From Planotetraspora phitsanulokensis (lineage in GTDB: Bacteria > Actinomycetota > Actinomycetes > Streptosporangiales > Streptosporangiaceae), in contig NZ_BOOP01000011.1 of NCBI RefSeq assembly GCF_016863295.1, positions 227,983 to 291,982 on the forward strand: DNA of 64,000 bases, given 5' to 3'. Below the pieces are notes generated by a model. That model had not been told where the DNA came from, did no database searches, and worked only from the letters and a program-made list of their open reading frames with translations. Within the stretch, counting starts at the first letter, position 1; each line of letters opens with the position of its first letter. Positions 16,103 through 25,828 of the stretch are shown piece by piece. Position numbers and translations under genes: made by a program.

Positions 16103-17989
16103 GTGAGAAGCACCACCGCCCTCTCCGCGGTGCTCTCGGCGGCACTTTCCGCGTCCTTATTGGTCGGGCCCAACACGGCCCTCGCAGACGACGAGCCGAC
16201 GCCGGCGATCACGGCGGCCGCAGAGACGCCTGCCCCATCGGAAAGCCCCGCCCCGACAACGACTCCGACTCTCACCCCAGCCGCCACGCCGGAGGACACC
16301 CCTCCCCCGGCCGACCTGACTTCCGAGGAGCCCCCGCCTTCAGCCGACCCCACCCCCACACCTACTCCCACCCCGACCCCCACCCCGGAGGAGACTCCGT
16401 CCTCGGCCGACCCGAGCGAGCCGACCGACCCCACAGAGCCGGGTGACGACGAGCCGGAGACGGCCGTACACCCCACCATCGGCAAGGTGGCCACCGTAAC
16501 CGGGGACAGCGGAATCCTCGAGGTGGCCGCGTCCTCCGACTCGGCCATCAGCACGCTGAGCGCGACCATCACCCGGGACGGCTCCGCCCCTGTAACCGTG
16601 ACCTCGTTCACGCTGGTCACCGGGGTCGCCGCAAACGGCGTGTGGCGCTCGACGCGGTTGAAGCTGCCCGGCTACGGCACCTACTCGGTGAGCCTCATCG
16701 CCGAAGACGCCGACGGCGACCAGAGCAGCAAGGAGGCGCACGACGCCGTCGCCTTCCGGCGTGTGACCCGAGTCAAGCAGCATCAGATCACCCCGACGAC
16801 GCTCGACTTCCTCCACCCGAATGCGACCGCGACCGGCAAACTCGCCACCTTCGATCCAGCCACCGGAGCTGAGACACCGCTGCCTGGCGTGCTTCTGCAC
16901 CTGACCATCGGGCACTACGGCACGTCGGCCGTCACCGCTTCCGATGGAAGCTACCGGCTCACCACGACGGCACATCCGGACAACCCGGGCAAGCCTGTAG
17001 CCATCACCGTCGACGGTTCCGACCCCAACGCCGAGGGCGGCTCCTGGACGACCTTCGATTCGGTCACGGTCCCGTCGAGGCTGGACAAGACGCGGATCAG
17101 GCTCGACAAGACCAGCCAGCGGGTCAACTACGGAGTTACGGTCACGGCGAGCGGAATACTCGAATACCTGGACGGCTCCACCTGGAAGCCCGCGCCGGGC
17201 GTCCCCGTGAGAATGGGCGACTACGCCAAGGCCACTACCTGGTCGAACGGTCGCTTCACGCTTACCGACCGCTACATGGCGGGCGGAGACGGCATCCGAA
17301 GCGTCGAGACCGCCCAGGATTACACGGCAAGTCCCTTCCTGGTCCCGTCGAAGGCCACTTTCGCCCTCGACGTCGTCCAGAGTGTTTACCTGTGCCTGTG
17401 CACGAGTTGGCTGAGCGAGCTCTCCGAGTTGCACATCCAGGGCAACCTCAGCACCAGCAACTACAAGATCCCGGCCAACCGCAAGGTCTACTTGCAGCAG
17501 TCGAGCAACGGCAGCACCGGATGGAAGACGCTGGGCTGGTTCACGGCGTCCAAGAGCGGCTCCTACAACCTCGACGCGTGGGTCCAGCACCCCAAGGGCT
17601 ACTGGCGGCTGTACCTCCCCGCCCAGACCGATTACCAGGCGGCCTACAGCAACAAGGTCCACTACTCGCGCATCGAGACGCGGATCGTCAGCTTCAACGC
17701 CTCACCTGAGCCGGTCCGCAAGGGGCGCTACGCGACCGTGAAGGGCACGCTGCAGAAGTTGTCGGGCAGCAAGTTCGTCAAGGTCACCAAGCAGCGGATC
17801 TACATCTACCACCGGGCCAAGGGCAGCAAGACCTATCGGTACCTGGGCTACACCAGCACCAATTCCAAGGGCCAGTTCAGCAAGAAGTTCAAGGCCACCA
17901 AGGACGGCTACTGGATGGCCGCCTGGTTCACCCCCAACTCGCACTACATCAACGCCTACAGCCTTGAGGACTACGTCGACGTCCGCTGA
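16103..17989 (+). CDS. Large secreted protein with Pro/Thr linker and repeated beta domains
   Basis: This 628-residue protein has a Sec signal peptide (MRSTTALSAVLSAALSASLL to about ALADDE). A Pro/Thr/Glu/Ser-rich spacer to about residue 118 includes a run of TP dipeptides. The rest is beta-rich with repeated segments, such as RLKLPGYGTYSVSLIAEDAD, a carboxypeptidase-regulatory-like part (TASDGSYRLTTTAHPDNPGK) and two C-terminal modules around YLQQSSNGSTGWKTLGWFTA and IYIYHRAKGSKTYRYLGYTS. Such modules often mediate binding. No catalytic motif is seen. GTG 16103 has GGAGG 9 bases upstream. A strong terminator follows. Confidence 0.8.
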   Translation: MRSTTALSAVLSAALSASLLVGPNTALADDEPTPAITAAAETPAPSESPAPTTTPTLTPAATPEDTPPPADLTSEEPPPSADPTPTPTPTPTPTPEETPSSADPSEPTDPTEPGDDEPETAVHPTIGKVATVTGDSGILEVAASSDSAISTLSATITRDGSAPVTVTSFTLVTGVAANGVWRSTRLKLPGYGTYSVSLIAEDADGDQSSKEAHDAVAFRRVTRVKQHQITPTTLDFLHPNATATGKLATFDPATGAETPLPGVLLHLTIGHYGTSAVTASDGSYRLTTTAHPDNPGKPVAITVDGSDPNAEGGSWTTFDSVTVPSRLDKTRIRLDKTSQRVNYGVTVTASGILEYLDGSTWKPAPGVPVRMGDYAKATTWSNGRFTLTDRYMAGGDGIRSVETAQDYTASPFLVPSKATFALDVVQSVYLCLCTSWLSELSELHIQGNLSTSNYKIPANRKVYLQQSSNGSTGWKTLGWFTASKSGSYNLDAWVQHPKGYWRLYLPAQTDYQAAYSNKVHYSRIETRIVSFNASPEPVRKGRYATVKGTLQKLSGSKFVKVTKQRIYIYHRAKGSKTYRYLGYTSTNSKGQFSKKFKATKDGYWMAAWFTPNSHYINAYSLEDYVDVR

Positions 17990-18340
17990 TCGACCACGAT
18001 CCTCCTCGGCCTGACCCTCGTGCCGGCACCGATCTCGGTGCCGGCACGAGTCGTTTTCCATCGGGACAAACGGCCGCCCTTACTCTGACCGAAGACCTCC
18101 CGCTATAGGCTCGCCTCTATATGCCCGTTGAGCTGCGGTGGAGGACATGCGCCCCTGGATGGACCTGGTTCGCCCCGCCCGGCCGTACACGCCGCGGGCC
18201 ATCGCCGGGCCACCTCGCACCCGGCAGGGCTCACTTCGGCCGCGGTTGTCCATAAACCGCCTAAATCTAAACAAGCAGCCCATAAGGCCATATATCGCGG
18301 CAATAGCGTCGAACATGTGGTTTAGAGGATTTGGAGCATC
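17990..18340. other. Intergenic region with terminator and dsbA-like promoter
   Basis: About 350 bases. The first part holds the terminator hairpin at 18018. The last 100 bases are notably AT-rich for this genome (18245-18340) and should contain the promoter of the thioredoxin-fold gene. No coding frame is convincing. Confidence 0.5.
18018..18051 (+). terminator. Rho-independent terminator of secreted-protein gene
   Basis: Perfect 16-base arms (18018-18033 and 18036-18051) are followed by TCGTTTTCC. The hairpin lies 29 bases past the stop. Confidence 0.85.
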
Positions 18341-19066
18341 ATGAGTAAGGCGGCTCGGCAGTCGGCCCGCGAGCGGGTCCGCGAAGAGCGAATCCGGCAG
18401 GCCCAGAAGGAGAAGCGCCGGCGGATCATCGTGTTCACGTCCATCGCCGTGGTCGTGGTCGCCGCGATCGTGGCCGGCGTCCTCGTGCAGGCGAACAGGA
18501 CCAAGCCGACGTCGTTCTCGGGCACGATCGCTCCGATCACGGTCCAGGAGACCGGCACGGTCACCATGGCCCAGCCCGGGGTGACCAAGCCGGTGCTCGA
18601 CATCTACGAAGACTTCCAGTGCCCGATCTGCAAGACGTTCGAGCACATCAACGGCGGCCTGGTCAAGCAGTTCGCCGCCCAGGGAAAGATCAAGGTGGTC
18701 TACCACCCCATCGCCTTCGTCAACCCGCAGGGCTCCCTCCGGGCGGCCGCGGCGGCGCAGTGTGTGCCGAACAACTCCTGGATGGCGTTCCACGACGTCC
18801 TGTTCGCCAAGCAGCCGGACGAGACCGTCGCCCTGACGATCGACGATCTCAAGAAGTTCGCCGCGGAGGCGAAGATCACCGATCCGACCGTGCTGTCCTG
18901 CATGGAGTCGCAGCGCTACGCCGGCCAGGTCCAGCAGTTGACGCAGACGGCGCTGGCGTCGATCCAGGGCACTCCCACGCTGATGCTCAACGGCCAGAAG
19001 GTCGACGACAACGACGCGCTGACCTCGTCAGGCCTGCGCGACGTCCTGGAGCAGGCGACCAAGTAG
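18341..19066 (+). CDS. Membrane-anchored DsbA-like thioredoxin-fold protein
   Basis: A 241-residue protein with a charged N-terminus (RERVREERIRQAQKEKRRR), one membrane anchor (about 29-50) and an extracytoplasmic DsbA/thioredoxin domain. The redox motif C94-P-I-C97 and a cis-Pro loop IQGTPTLML are present, plus two further cysteines (AAQCVPN, LSCMES). It would oxidise or isomerise disulfides outside the membrane. GGAG 6 bases before the ATG supports the start. It is monocistronic with its own terminator; a VKOR/DsbB-like partner is not in the window. Confidence 0.92.
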   Translation: MSKAARQSARERVREERIRQAQKEKRRRIIVFTSIAVVVVAAIVAGVLVQANRTKPTSFSGTIAPITVQETGTVTMAQPGVTKPVLDIYEDFQCPICKTFEHINGGLVKQFAAQGKIKVVYHPIAFVNPQGSLRAAAAAQCVPNNSWMAFHDVLFAKQPDETVALTIDDLKKFAAEAKITDPTVLSCMESQRYAGQVQQLTQTALASIQGTPTLMLNGQKVDDNDALTSSGLRDVLEQATK

Positions 19067-19078
19067 CCGCACGGCGGC

Positions 19079-19102
19079 GTCCCGCCTCCAGCGAGGCGGG
19101 AC
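19079..19102 (+). terminator. Hairpin terminator after the DsbA-like gene
   Basis: Ten-base perfect arms (19079-19088 and 19093-19102) with a 4-base loop, 12 bases past the stop. Confidence 0.7.
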
Positions 19103-19197
19103 CCACCGTACACCACCGGAAGACGCCACTCAGACGACACGCCAACACGACATGTTGGGTGTGACTTTCTCCGAGCCCCTATATATGGTGTCCCGTG

Positions 19198-19438
19198 CAG
19201 CTGGTTCGGCCGTCCATCCAGGGCGGGCCGAGGCAAGAGGGAATCCGGTGCGGTCGTGCTCGCGTGCCCGGCGCGCGAGCCTCGCCAATTCCGGAGCTGC
19301 CCCGCAGCGGTGATTGGGAACGACCGCTGTCACATGCACTGGATCCATCCGGCCCGAGCCGGTGGCGGTCCGGGAAGCGACAGCCAGTAGGAAAACGGCG
19401 TCCGCCGTACCGCCCATGAGTCCGAAGACCTGCCAGCG
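19198..19438 (+). ncRNA. Cobalamin (B12) riboswitch upstream of nrdAB
   Basis: Several conserved blocks occur in order: GAATCCGGTGC (19241), GCCAATTCCGGAGCTGCCCC followed by GCAGCGGTGATTG (19284-19316), CACTGGA (19337), CCGGGAAGCGACAGCCAGTA (19370-19389) and the B12 box GAGTCCGAAGACCTGCC (19418-19434). Adenosylcobalamin riboswitches are known upstream of class Ia nrdABS in Streptomyces, where B12 represses this enzyme in favour of the B12-dependent class II NrdJ. An alternative hairpin downstream (19441-19470) includes GGCAGGTC, the exact complement of the end of the B12 box. A TATATA element lies at about 19181. Confidence 0.9.
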
Positions 19439-19585
19439 CGCCGCGCACGACCACGTGTGCGCGGCAGGTCCGAGGCCGCGCGGGACGGCTGACGGCTCCG
19501 GCGCACGCCCTCATGGGCGCATGCGCCGGCATGCCTCCCTGCGCGCCGATCGGACCTCCGATCAGAGGGTCGCGAGGGGAGAGCT

Positions 19586-21961
19586 GTGACGCTCACAGAG
19601 GGTGTTTCGACGACCGGTGCCGAGGCGCCGCACCGCACGCAGATGCGGGTGCGCAAGCGCGACGGTTCCACCGAGCCGGTCGACGTCAACAAGATCGTCC
19701 GTGCGGTCGAGCACTGGGCGGGGGACCTGAACGACGTCGACCCGCTGCGGGTCGCGACGAAGACGATCAGCGGGTTGTACGACGGCGCGACCACCGACGA
19801 GCTGGACCGGCTGTCGATCCAGACCGCCGCCGAGATGATCGGTGAGGAGCCGCAGTACTCCCGGCTGGCCGCCCGCCTGCTGTCGGGATACATCGGCAAG
19901 GAGGTCCGCGGCCAGGGCATCGCCTCCTTCAGCCAGGCGATCCGGCTCGGCCACGCGGAGGGGCTCATCGGCGACTCGACCGCCGAGTTCGTCGCGGCCG
20001 CCGCCGGCGAGCTCGACGACGCCGTCGACCCACGGGGGGATCTGCGGTTCGAGTACTTCGGCCTGCGCACGGTCTACGACCGCTACCTGCTGCGGCACCC
20101 GGTCACCCGGCTGGTCGTGGAGACTCCGCAGTACTGGCTGCTGCGCGTGGCCTGCGGGCTGGCGCACAACCCGGCGGAGGCGATCGAGCTCTACCGGCTG
20201 ATGTCGTCGCTGGCCTACCTGCCCAGCTCGCCGACCCTGTTCAACTCCGGGACCCGGCACAGCCAGATGTCGTCCTGCTACCTGGTCGACTCGCCGCGCG
20301 ACGAACTCGGCTCGATCTACGAGCGATACGCGCAGGTCGCCCACCTGTCGAAGTTCGCCGGCGGGATCGGCATCTCCTGGTCGAGGGTCCGCTCACGCGG
20401 CGCGCTGATCCGCGGCACCAACGGGCAGTCCAACGGCATCGTCCCCTTCCTGCGCACGCTCGACGCGTCGGTCGCGGCGGTCAACCAGGGCGGCCGGCGT
20501 AAGGGCGCCGCCTGCGTCTACCTGGAGCCGTGGCATCCCGACATCGAGGAGTTCCTGGAACTGCGGGACAACACCGGCGAGGACGCTCGGCGCACCCACA
20601 ACCTCAACCTGGCCAACTGGATCCCCGACGAGTTCATGCGCCGGGTCGAGGCCGACGGGGTGTGGTCGCTGTTCGACCCCGACGAGCTCCCCGAGCTGCC
20701 CGACCTGTGGGGCGAGGAGTTCGATGCGGTCTACCGCGCCGCCGAGGAGCAGGGCCGCTACGTCCGCCAGGTCAAGGCCCGCGACCTGTACGGCAAGATG
20801 ATGCGCACGCTGGCCCAGACCGGAAACGGCTGGATGACCTTCAAGGACGCCTCGAACCGGCTGTGCAACCAGACCGCGGAGCCCGGCGACGTGGTCCACC
20901 TGTCCAACCTCTGCACGGAGATCATCGAGGTGTCCAGCGACACCGAGACCGCGGTGTGCAACCTCGGCTCGGTCAACCTGGCCGCGCACCTGGCCGGCGG
21001 GGACATCGACTGGGAGCGGCTGCGCGCCACGGTCGGCACCGCGGTGACGTTCCTCGACCGGGTGATCGACATCAACTACTACCCGAGCGAGCAGGCGGCG
21101 GCGAGCAACCCCCGCTGGCGCCCGGTCGGACTCGGCGTCATGGGCCTGCAGGACGTCTTCTTCGCGCTGCGCCTGCCGTTCGACTCGCCTGCCGCGAAGG
21201 ACCTGTCGACCCGGATCGCGGAGGAGATCTACCTGACCGCGCTGGAGACCTCCGCGGGTCTGGCGGAGCAGTTCGGCGCTCATCCGGCGTACGACCGCAC
21301 CCGGGTGTCCAGGGGCCGGTTGCAGCCCGACCTGTGGGGTGTGACCGTCACGCAGACCGAGCGCTGGGCGGCGCTGCGGAAGCGGATCGCCGCCCATGGG
21401 GTGCGCAACTCCCTGCTGATCGCCATCGCCCCGACCGCCACCATCGCCTCGATCGCCGGCTGCTACGAGTGCATCGAGCCGCAGGTGTCCAACCTGTTCA
21501 AGCGTGAGACGCTCAGCGGCGAGTTCCTCCAGATCAACACCGCGCTCGTCGGAGAGCTCAAGGCCCGGGGCCTGTGGACGCAGGAGATCAGGGACGCCAT
21601 CAAGCGGGCCGAGGGGTCGGTGCAGGGCATCGAGGCGCTCCCGGCCGAGCTGCGCGAGCTGTACCGCACCGCGTGGGAGTTGCCCCAGCGGGCGCTGATC
21701 GACCTGGCCGCCGCGCGGGCGCCGTACATCGACCAGAGTCAGTCGCTCAACCTGTTCATGAGCGCGCCGAGCATCGGCAAGCTCAGCTCGATGTACCTCC
21801 ACGCGTGGAAGTCGGGCCTGAAGTCGACCTACTACCTGCGGTCGCGGCCCGCGACCCGCATCCAGCAGGCCACGGTCGCCGTGGCCAGGCCCGCGATCCC
21901 CGTCGAGGAAGCCGTCGCCTGCTCCCTGGAGAACCCCGAGTCCTGCGAGGCCTGCCAGTGA
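19586..21961 (+). CDS. nrdA: Ribonucleotide reductase class Ia, large (alpha) subunit
   Basis: A 791-residue alpha subunit. An N-terminal ATP-cone (RKRDGSTEPVDVNKIVRAVE, about 14-100) gives allosteric activity control. The barrel follows, with SSPTLFNSGTRHSQMSSCYL, the NLCTEI active-site triad (Asn, thiyl Cys, Glu), CNLGSVNL and the ECIEPQVSNLFKRE block. The C-terminus ends in the redox cysteines of SCEACQ. It converts ribonucleotides to deoxyribonucleotides for DNA synthesis. The start is GTG with GGGGAG upstream. It follows the cobalamin riboswitch by about 150 bases and is co-transcribed with nrdB. No nrdS-like regulator follows. Confidence 0.95.
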   Translation: MTLTEGVSTTGAEAPHRTQMRVRKRDGSTEPVDVNKIVRAVEHWAGDLNDVDPLRVATKTISGLYDGATTDELDRLSIQTAAEMIGEEPQYSRLAARLLSGYIGKEVRGQGIASFSQAIRLGHAEGLIGDSTAEFVAAAAGELDDAVDPRGDLRFEYFGLRTVYDRYLLRHPVTRLVVETPQYWLLRVACGLAHNPAEAIELYRLMSSLAYLPSSPTLFNSGTRHSQMSSCYLVDSPRDELGSIYERYAQVAHLSKFAGGIGISWSRVRSRGALIRGTNGQSNGIVPFLRTLDASVAAVNQGGRRKGAACVYLEPWHPDIEEFLELRDNTGEDARRTHNLNLANWIPDEFMRRVEADGVWSLFDPDELPELPDLWGEEFDAVYRAAEEQGRYVRQVKARDLYGKMMRTLAQTGNGWMTFKDASNRLCNQTAEPGDVVHLSNLCTEIIEVSSDTETAVCNLGSVNLAAHLAGGDIDWERLRATVGTAVTFLDRVIDINYYPSEQAAASNPRWRPVGLGVMGLQDVFFALRLPFDSPAAKDLSTRIAEEIYLTALETSAGLAEQFGAHPAYDRTRVSRGRLQPDLWGVTVTQTERWAALRKRIAAHGVRNSLLIAIAPTATIASIAGCYECIEPQVSNLFKRETLSGEFLQINTALVGELKARGLWTQEIRDAIKRAEGSVQGIEALPAELRELYRTAWELPQRALIDLAAARAPYIDQSQSLNLFMSAPSIGKLSSMYLHAWKSGLKSTYYLRSRPATRIQQATVAVARPAIPVEEAVACSLENPESCEACQ

Positions 21962-21987
21962 GCGCCGCCGATCCCAAGGAGAGCCCG

Positions 21988-22983
21988 ATGTTGCTCGATC
22001 CCGGCATGGACCTGACGTTGCGGCCCATGCGCTACCCGCACTTCTTCGAGCGTTTCCGTGACGCGATCAAGAACACCTGGACGGTCGAGGAGGTCGATCT
22101 GCACTCCGACCTCAAGGACCTCGCCCGGCTGTCGCCGGCGGAACGGCATCTGATCAGCCGGCTGGTCGCCTTCTTCGCCACCGGCGACACGATCGTGGCC
22201 AACAACCTGGTGCTCAACCTCTACCAGCACGTCAACTCGCCCGAGGGCCGGCTCTACCTGTCGCGCCAGCTGTTCGAGGAGGCGGTGCACGTCCAGTTCT
22301 ATCTGAACCTGCTGGACACCTACGTGCCCGACGAGACCGAGCGCTTCGCGGCCTTCGACGCGATCGAGAACATCCCCTCCATCCGGCGCAAGGCCGAGTT
22401 CTGCTTCCGCTGGATCGACTCGGTCTTCAACCTGCGCGAGCTGCGCACCCGTGAGGACCGGCGGGCGTTCCTGCTCAACCTGATCTGCTTCGCGGCCTGC
22501 ATCGAGGGCCTGTTCTTCTACGGCGCCTTCGCCTACGTGTACTTCCTGCGGTCGCGCGGGTTGCTCAACGGCCTCGCCTCCGGCACCAACTGGGTGTTCC
22601 GCGACGAGTCGATGCACATGGCCTTCGCGTTCGACGTGGTCGAGACCGTACGGCGTGAGGAGCCGGACCTGTTCGACGACGAGATGCGGCGCCAGGTCAG
22701 CGAGATGCTCGCGGAGGCGGTCGACTGCGAGGTCCAGTTCGCCGAGGACCTGCTCGGGCAGGGCGTGCCCGGCCTGTCGCTGACGGACATGCGCGCCTAC
22801 CTGGAGCACGTGGCCGACCGGAGGCTCGCCCAGCTCGACATCCCGCCGCTCTACGGGTCGAAGAACCCCTTCGCCTTCATGGAGCTGCAGGACGTCCAGG
22901 AGTTGTCGAACTTCTTCGAGCGCCGGGTCTCGGCGTACCAGGTCGGGGTGACCGGCACGGTCACCTTCGACGACGATTTCTGA
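21988..22983 (+). CDS. nrdB: Ribonucleotide reductase class Ia, small (beta) subunit
   Basis: A 331-residue di-iron beta subunit that generates the radical used by NrdA. The metal-ligand motifs FEEAVH (about 96-101) and FRDESMHMAF are present, with an acidic ligand candidate in ATGDTIV (D67). I chose ATG 21988 because AAGGAG lies 7 bases upstream. An in-frame GTG at 21958, overlapping the nrdA stop, would add ten residues. The tail VTGTVTFDDDF is the acidic C-terminus that docks on the large subunit. It converges with the operon that ends at 23019. Confidence 0.95.
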   Translation: MLLDPGMDLTLRPMRYPHFFERFRDAIKNTWTVEEVDLHSDLKDLARLSPAERHLISRLVAFFATGDTIVANNLVLNLYQHVNSPEGRLYLSRQLFEEAVHVQFYLNLLDTYVPDETERFAAFDAIENIPSIRRKAEFCFRWIDSVFNLRELRTREDRRAFLLNLICFAACIEGLFFYGAFAYVYFLRSRGLLNGLASGTNWVFRDESMHMAFAFDVVETVRREEPDLFDDEMRRQVSEMLAEAVDCEVQFAEDLLGQGVPGLSLTDMRAYLEHVADRRLAQLDIPPLYGSKNPFAFMELQDVQELSNFFERRVSAYQVGVTGTVTFDDDF

Positions 22984-23018
22984 GCGGCTACTTCTGACGG
23001 CTGCTTCTTAAGGGCCCG

Positions 23019-25790
23019 TCAACCGGCCGGGGGCGGCGGCATCACGTCCCCGGCCAGCAACTCGGCGAGGTGGTACGCCCTCGCGGAGGCGAGCTGGTCG
23101 AGCTGGGTGCGGCAGGAGAAACCGTCCGCGAGCAGGACCGTGCCCTCGCCCGCCTGCCGTACGGCCGGGAGGAGCCGGGTCTCCGCGACGGCGACCGAGA
23201 TGTCGTAGTGCCCCCGGACGACGCCGAAGTCGCCCGCGAGGCCGCAGCACCCGCCGACCGACGTGACCGAGGCTCCCGCCCGGGTCAGCAGGGCCCGGTC
23301 GGCCTCCCACCCCATCACCGCGTGGTGATGGCAGTGCGGCTGGGCCAGCACCTCGACGCCGCCCAGATCGGGCGGCGTCCAGTCGGGCAGGCCGCTCAGG
23401 AACTCCGCGAGGGTCCTGACCGAGCCGGCGACGAGCCGGGCGGCGCGGTCGTCGGCGCCGAGCAGCTCCACCGCGTCCGAACGCAGCGTGGCGGTGCACG
23501 AGGGCTCGAGCCCGACGATCGGCGTGCCCGCCTCCGCGTACCGGGCCAGGGCGTCGACCGTACGGCGGAGCCTGCGCCGGGCCGCGCCGAGCTGCCCGGT
23601 GGAGATCCAGGTCAGCCCGCAGCACAGGGACGAGCGGGGCACGGTCACGGAGAAGCCCGCGCCGTTCAGCACCCGGACGGCGGCCTGGGCGATCCGCGGC
23701 GAGAAGTGGTCGGTGAAGGTGTCAGCCCAGAGCAGCACAGGAGGCCCCGCGCCGTCCCCGTCGTGCGCCTGCCGATGGAAGGGACGCTCGGCGAAGGCGG
23801 GCAGCGCACGACGGGCGTCGATCCCGGCCAGGCGTCTGACCGGCGCGGCCGTGAGCCGCCCGCGAAGCACCGCGTTGGCCGCCCGGGGAGCGAGGCCGGC
23901 CAGGCGGGCCCAGCGCGGCAACCACCCCAGCGTGTAGTGGGCGGCGGGACGGAGGCGGCGGCGGTAGGCCTGGTGGAGCACCTCGGCCTTGTAGGTGGCC
24001 ATGTCGACGCCCGTGGGACAGTCCGACCTGCATCCCTTGCAGGACAGGCACAGGTCGAGCACCTCACGCACCTCGGGCGCCCGCAACCCTCCCGGCAGCG
24101 CGCCGTTCACGGCCTCCTGCAGGACCCGCGCCCGGCCTCGCGTGGTGTCCTTCTCGTCACGGGTGGCCTGGTACGACGGGCACATGACGCCCCCGGGGGC
24201 CACGGACACGCATCTGCCGACCCCGGTGCACCGGTGCACGGCGGCGGTGAGGCCGCCGGGGTCGTCGGGATAGCGGAACGCCGTCCCCCGGGTGGCCGGG
24301 GGCGGCGGCACCGGCCGAAGGGCCGCGTCGACCGCGGCCGGCCGTACGATCACTCCGGGATTGAGCACGTCACCGGGGTCGAAGACGGCCTTGGCGGCGG
24401 CGAAGGCGGCCAGCGCCTCCGGGGAGTACATCAGCGGCAGCAGTTCGCCGCGTGCCCGGCCGTCGCCATGCTCTCCGGACATCGAGCCGCCGTGCGAGGC
24501 GACCAGTCGCGCGGCGTCCAGCAGGAACTCGCGGAAGACCCGCACCCCCTCCGCCCGGTCGAACGGGAAGTCGATGCGTATGTGCAGGCAGCCGTCGCCG
24601 AAATGTCCGTACGGCATGCCAGTCAGCCCGTAGCCCGTCATGAGCGCCTCGAATCCGCGCAGGTAGGCGCCGAGACGCTCGGGCGGGACGGCCGCGTCCT
24701 CCCAGCCCGCGTGCGCGGGCGCTCCCGCGGGGGTGCGCGCCGACAACCCGGCTCCGTCCTCCCTGATCCGCCAGACGACGGCCGCGAGGGCCGGGTCGGT
24801 GACCAGAAGGCTGCCGGCCGCCGCCGCGTCCGCCTCCAGCGCGGCGGCCCGCGAGCGGAGCTCTTCCACCGATCCGCCGCCGAGCTCCACCAGGAGCCAG
24901 CCGCCCCCCGCCGGAAGCGGGGGCACCCGGCCGGGACCGCGCCGGGTTCGCACCGCGTCGACGATGCGGGCGTCGATGCCTTCGAGGGCCACGGGCCGAT
25001 GGGGCAGCAGAGCGGGCACGGCGTCCGCCGCCGTCGCCATGTCCGGGTAGCCGAGCACGACGAGCACGCTGTGCGCGGACGCCTCGACCAGGGAGACCTC
25101 GGCTTCGAGCAGCACGCCCCAGGTGCCCTCGGTGCCGACCATGGCCTTGGCCACGTCGAAGCCGTGCTCGGGGAGCAGGTGCTCCAGGGAGTATCCGGAG
25201 ATCTGGCGGCGGAACCGCCCCAGCTCGGTCCGGATCACCGCGAGGTTCTCGCGGACGACCCCCTCCAGGGCGACGAGAGTGGGCGAGTCGCCCGTGCCGC
25301 GCCCGGCGGTCAGCCGCTCGCCGCCTCCGGTGAGAACGTCGAGCGTCAGGACGTTGTCCGCCGTCCGGCCGTACGCGAGCGCCCGCGATCCGCACGCGTT
25401 GTTGCCGATCATGCCCCCGATCGTGCATCTGTCGTGCGTCGAGGGATCGGGCCCGAAGCGCAGCCCGTACGGCGCCGCCCGGCCCTGCAGCGTGTCGAGC
25501 ACGACGCCGGGCTCGACGACCGCGGTCCGCCTCTCCGGATCGAGCGACTTCACCCGCCTCATGTGGCGGGCGAAGTCGAGGACCAGCCCGGACCCGACGG
25601 CGTTGCCCGCGATGGACGTCCCCGCGCCGCGGGAGGTCAGCGGCACCCCCTCCGCCGCGCAGGTCGCGAGGGCGGCGGCGACCTCCTCCGCGTCGCGCGG
25701 GAAGGCCACCACCGCCGGGGGCACCCGGTAGAGCGAGGCGTCGGAGGAGTACTCCGCGCGGCGTCTCGACGAGGCGTCGACGTCGCGCAC
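23019..25790 (-). CDS. FAD/4Fe-4S oxidoreductase, D-2-hydroxyglutarate dehydrogenase-like
   Basis: A 923-residue fusion. The N-terminal FAD-binding domain (TSRGAGTSIAGNA, CTIGGMIGNNACG) and FAD-oxidase C-terminal domain (YGHFGDGCLHIRI, GEHGDGRARGE) resemble GlcD/D2HGDH. A 4Fe-4S module follows (CLSCKGCRSDCPTGVD), then two CCG modules (SSLCCGL, VGGCCGLAGDFG). This YdiJ-type architecture oxidises D-2-hydroxyacids. The first standard start is GTG 25790, but family-like sequence (ELAAALRRAG) continues upstream to a CTG at 25832 that overlaps the stop of the preceding gene and follows GGAGGGGGG. Last gene of a four-gene operon; its likely role is D-2-hydroxyglutarate to 2-oxoglutarate. Confidence 0.88.
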   Translation of the reverse strand: MRDVDASSRRRAEYSSDASLYRVPPAVVAFPRDAEEVAAALATCAAEGVPLTSRGAGTSIAGNAVGSGLVLDFARHMRRVKSLDPERRTAVVEPGVVLDTLQGRAAPYGLRFGPDPSTHDRCTIGGMIGNNACGSRALAYGRTADNVLTLDVLTGGGERLTAGRGTGDSPTLVALEGVVRENLAVIRTELGRFRRQISGYSLEHLLPEHGFDVAKAMVGTEGTWGVLLEAEVSLVEASAHSVLVVLGYPDMATAADAVPALLPHRPVALEGIDARIVDAVRTRRGPGRVPPLPAGGGWLLVELGGGSVEELRSRAAALEADAAAAGSLLVTDPALAAVVWRIREDGAGLSARTPAGAPAHAGWEDAAVPPERLGAYLRGFEALMTGYGLTGMPYGHFGDGCLHIRIDFPFDRAEGVRVFREFLLDAARLVASHGGSMSGEHGDGRARGELLPLMYSPEALAAFAAAKAVFDPGDVLNPGVIVRPAAVDAALRPVPPPPATRGTAFRYPDDPGGLTAAVHRCTGVGRCVSVAPGGVMCPSYQATRDEKDTTRGRARVLQEAVNGALPGGLRAPEVREVLDLCLSCKGCRSDCPTGVDMATYKAEVLHQAYRRRLRPAAHYTLGWLPRWARLAGLAPRAANAVLRGRLTAAPVRRLAGIDARRALPAFAERPFHRQAHDGDGAGPPVLLWADTFTDHFSPRIAQAAVRVLNGAGFSVTVPRSSLCCGLTWISTGQLGAARRRLRRTVDALARYAEAGTPIVGLEPSCTATLRSDAVELLGADDRAARLVAGSVRTLAEFLSGLPDWTPPDLGGVEVLAQPHCHHHAVMGWEADRALLTRAGASVTSVGGCCGLAGDFGVVRGHYDISVAVAETRLLPAVRQAGEGTVLLADGFSCRTQLDQLASARAYHLAELLAGDVMPPPPAG

Positions 25791-25828
25791 ACCGGCCCGG
25801 CGCAGCGCCGCGGCCAGTTCGGCCGGCT

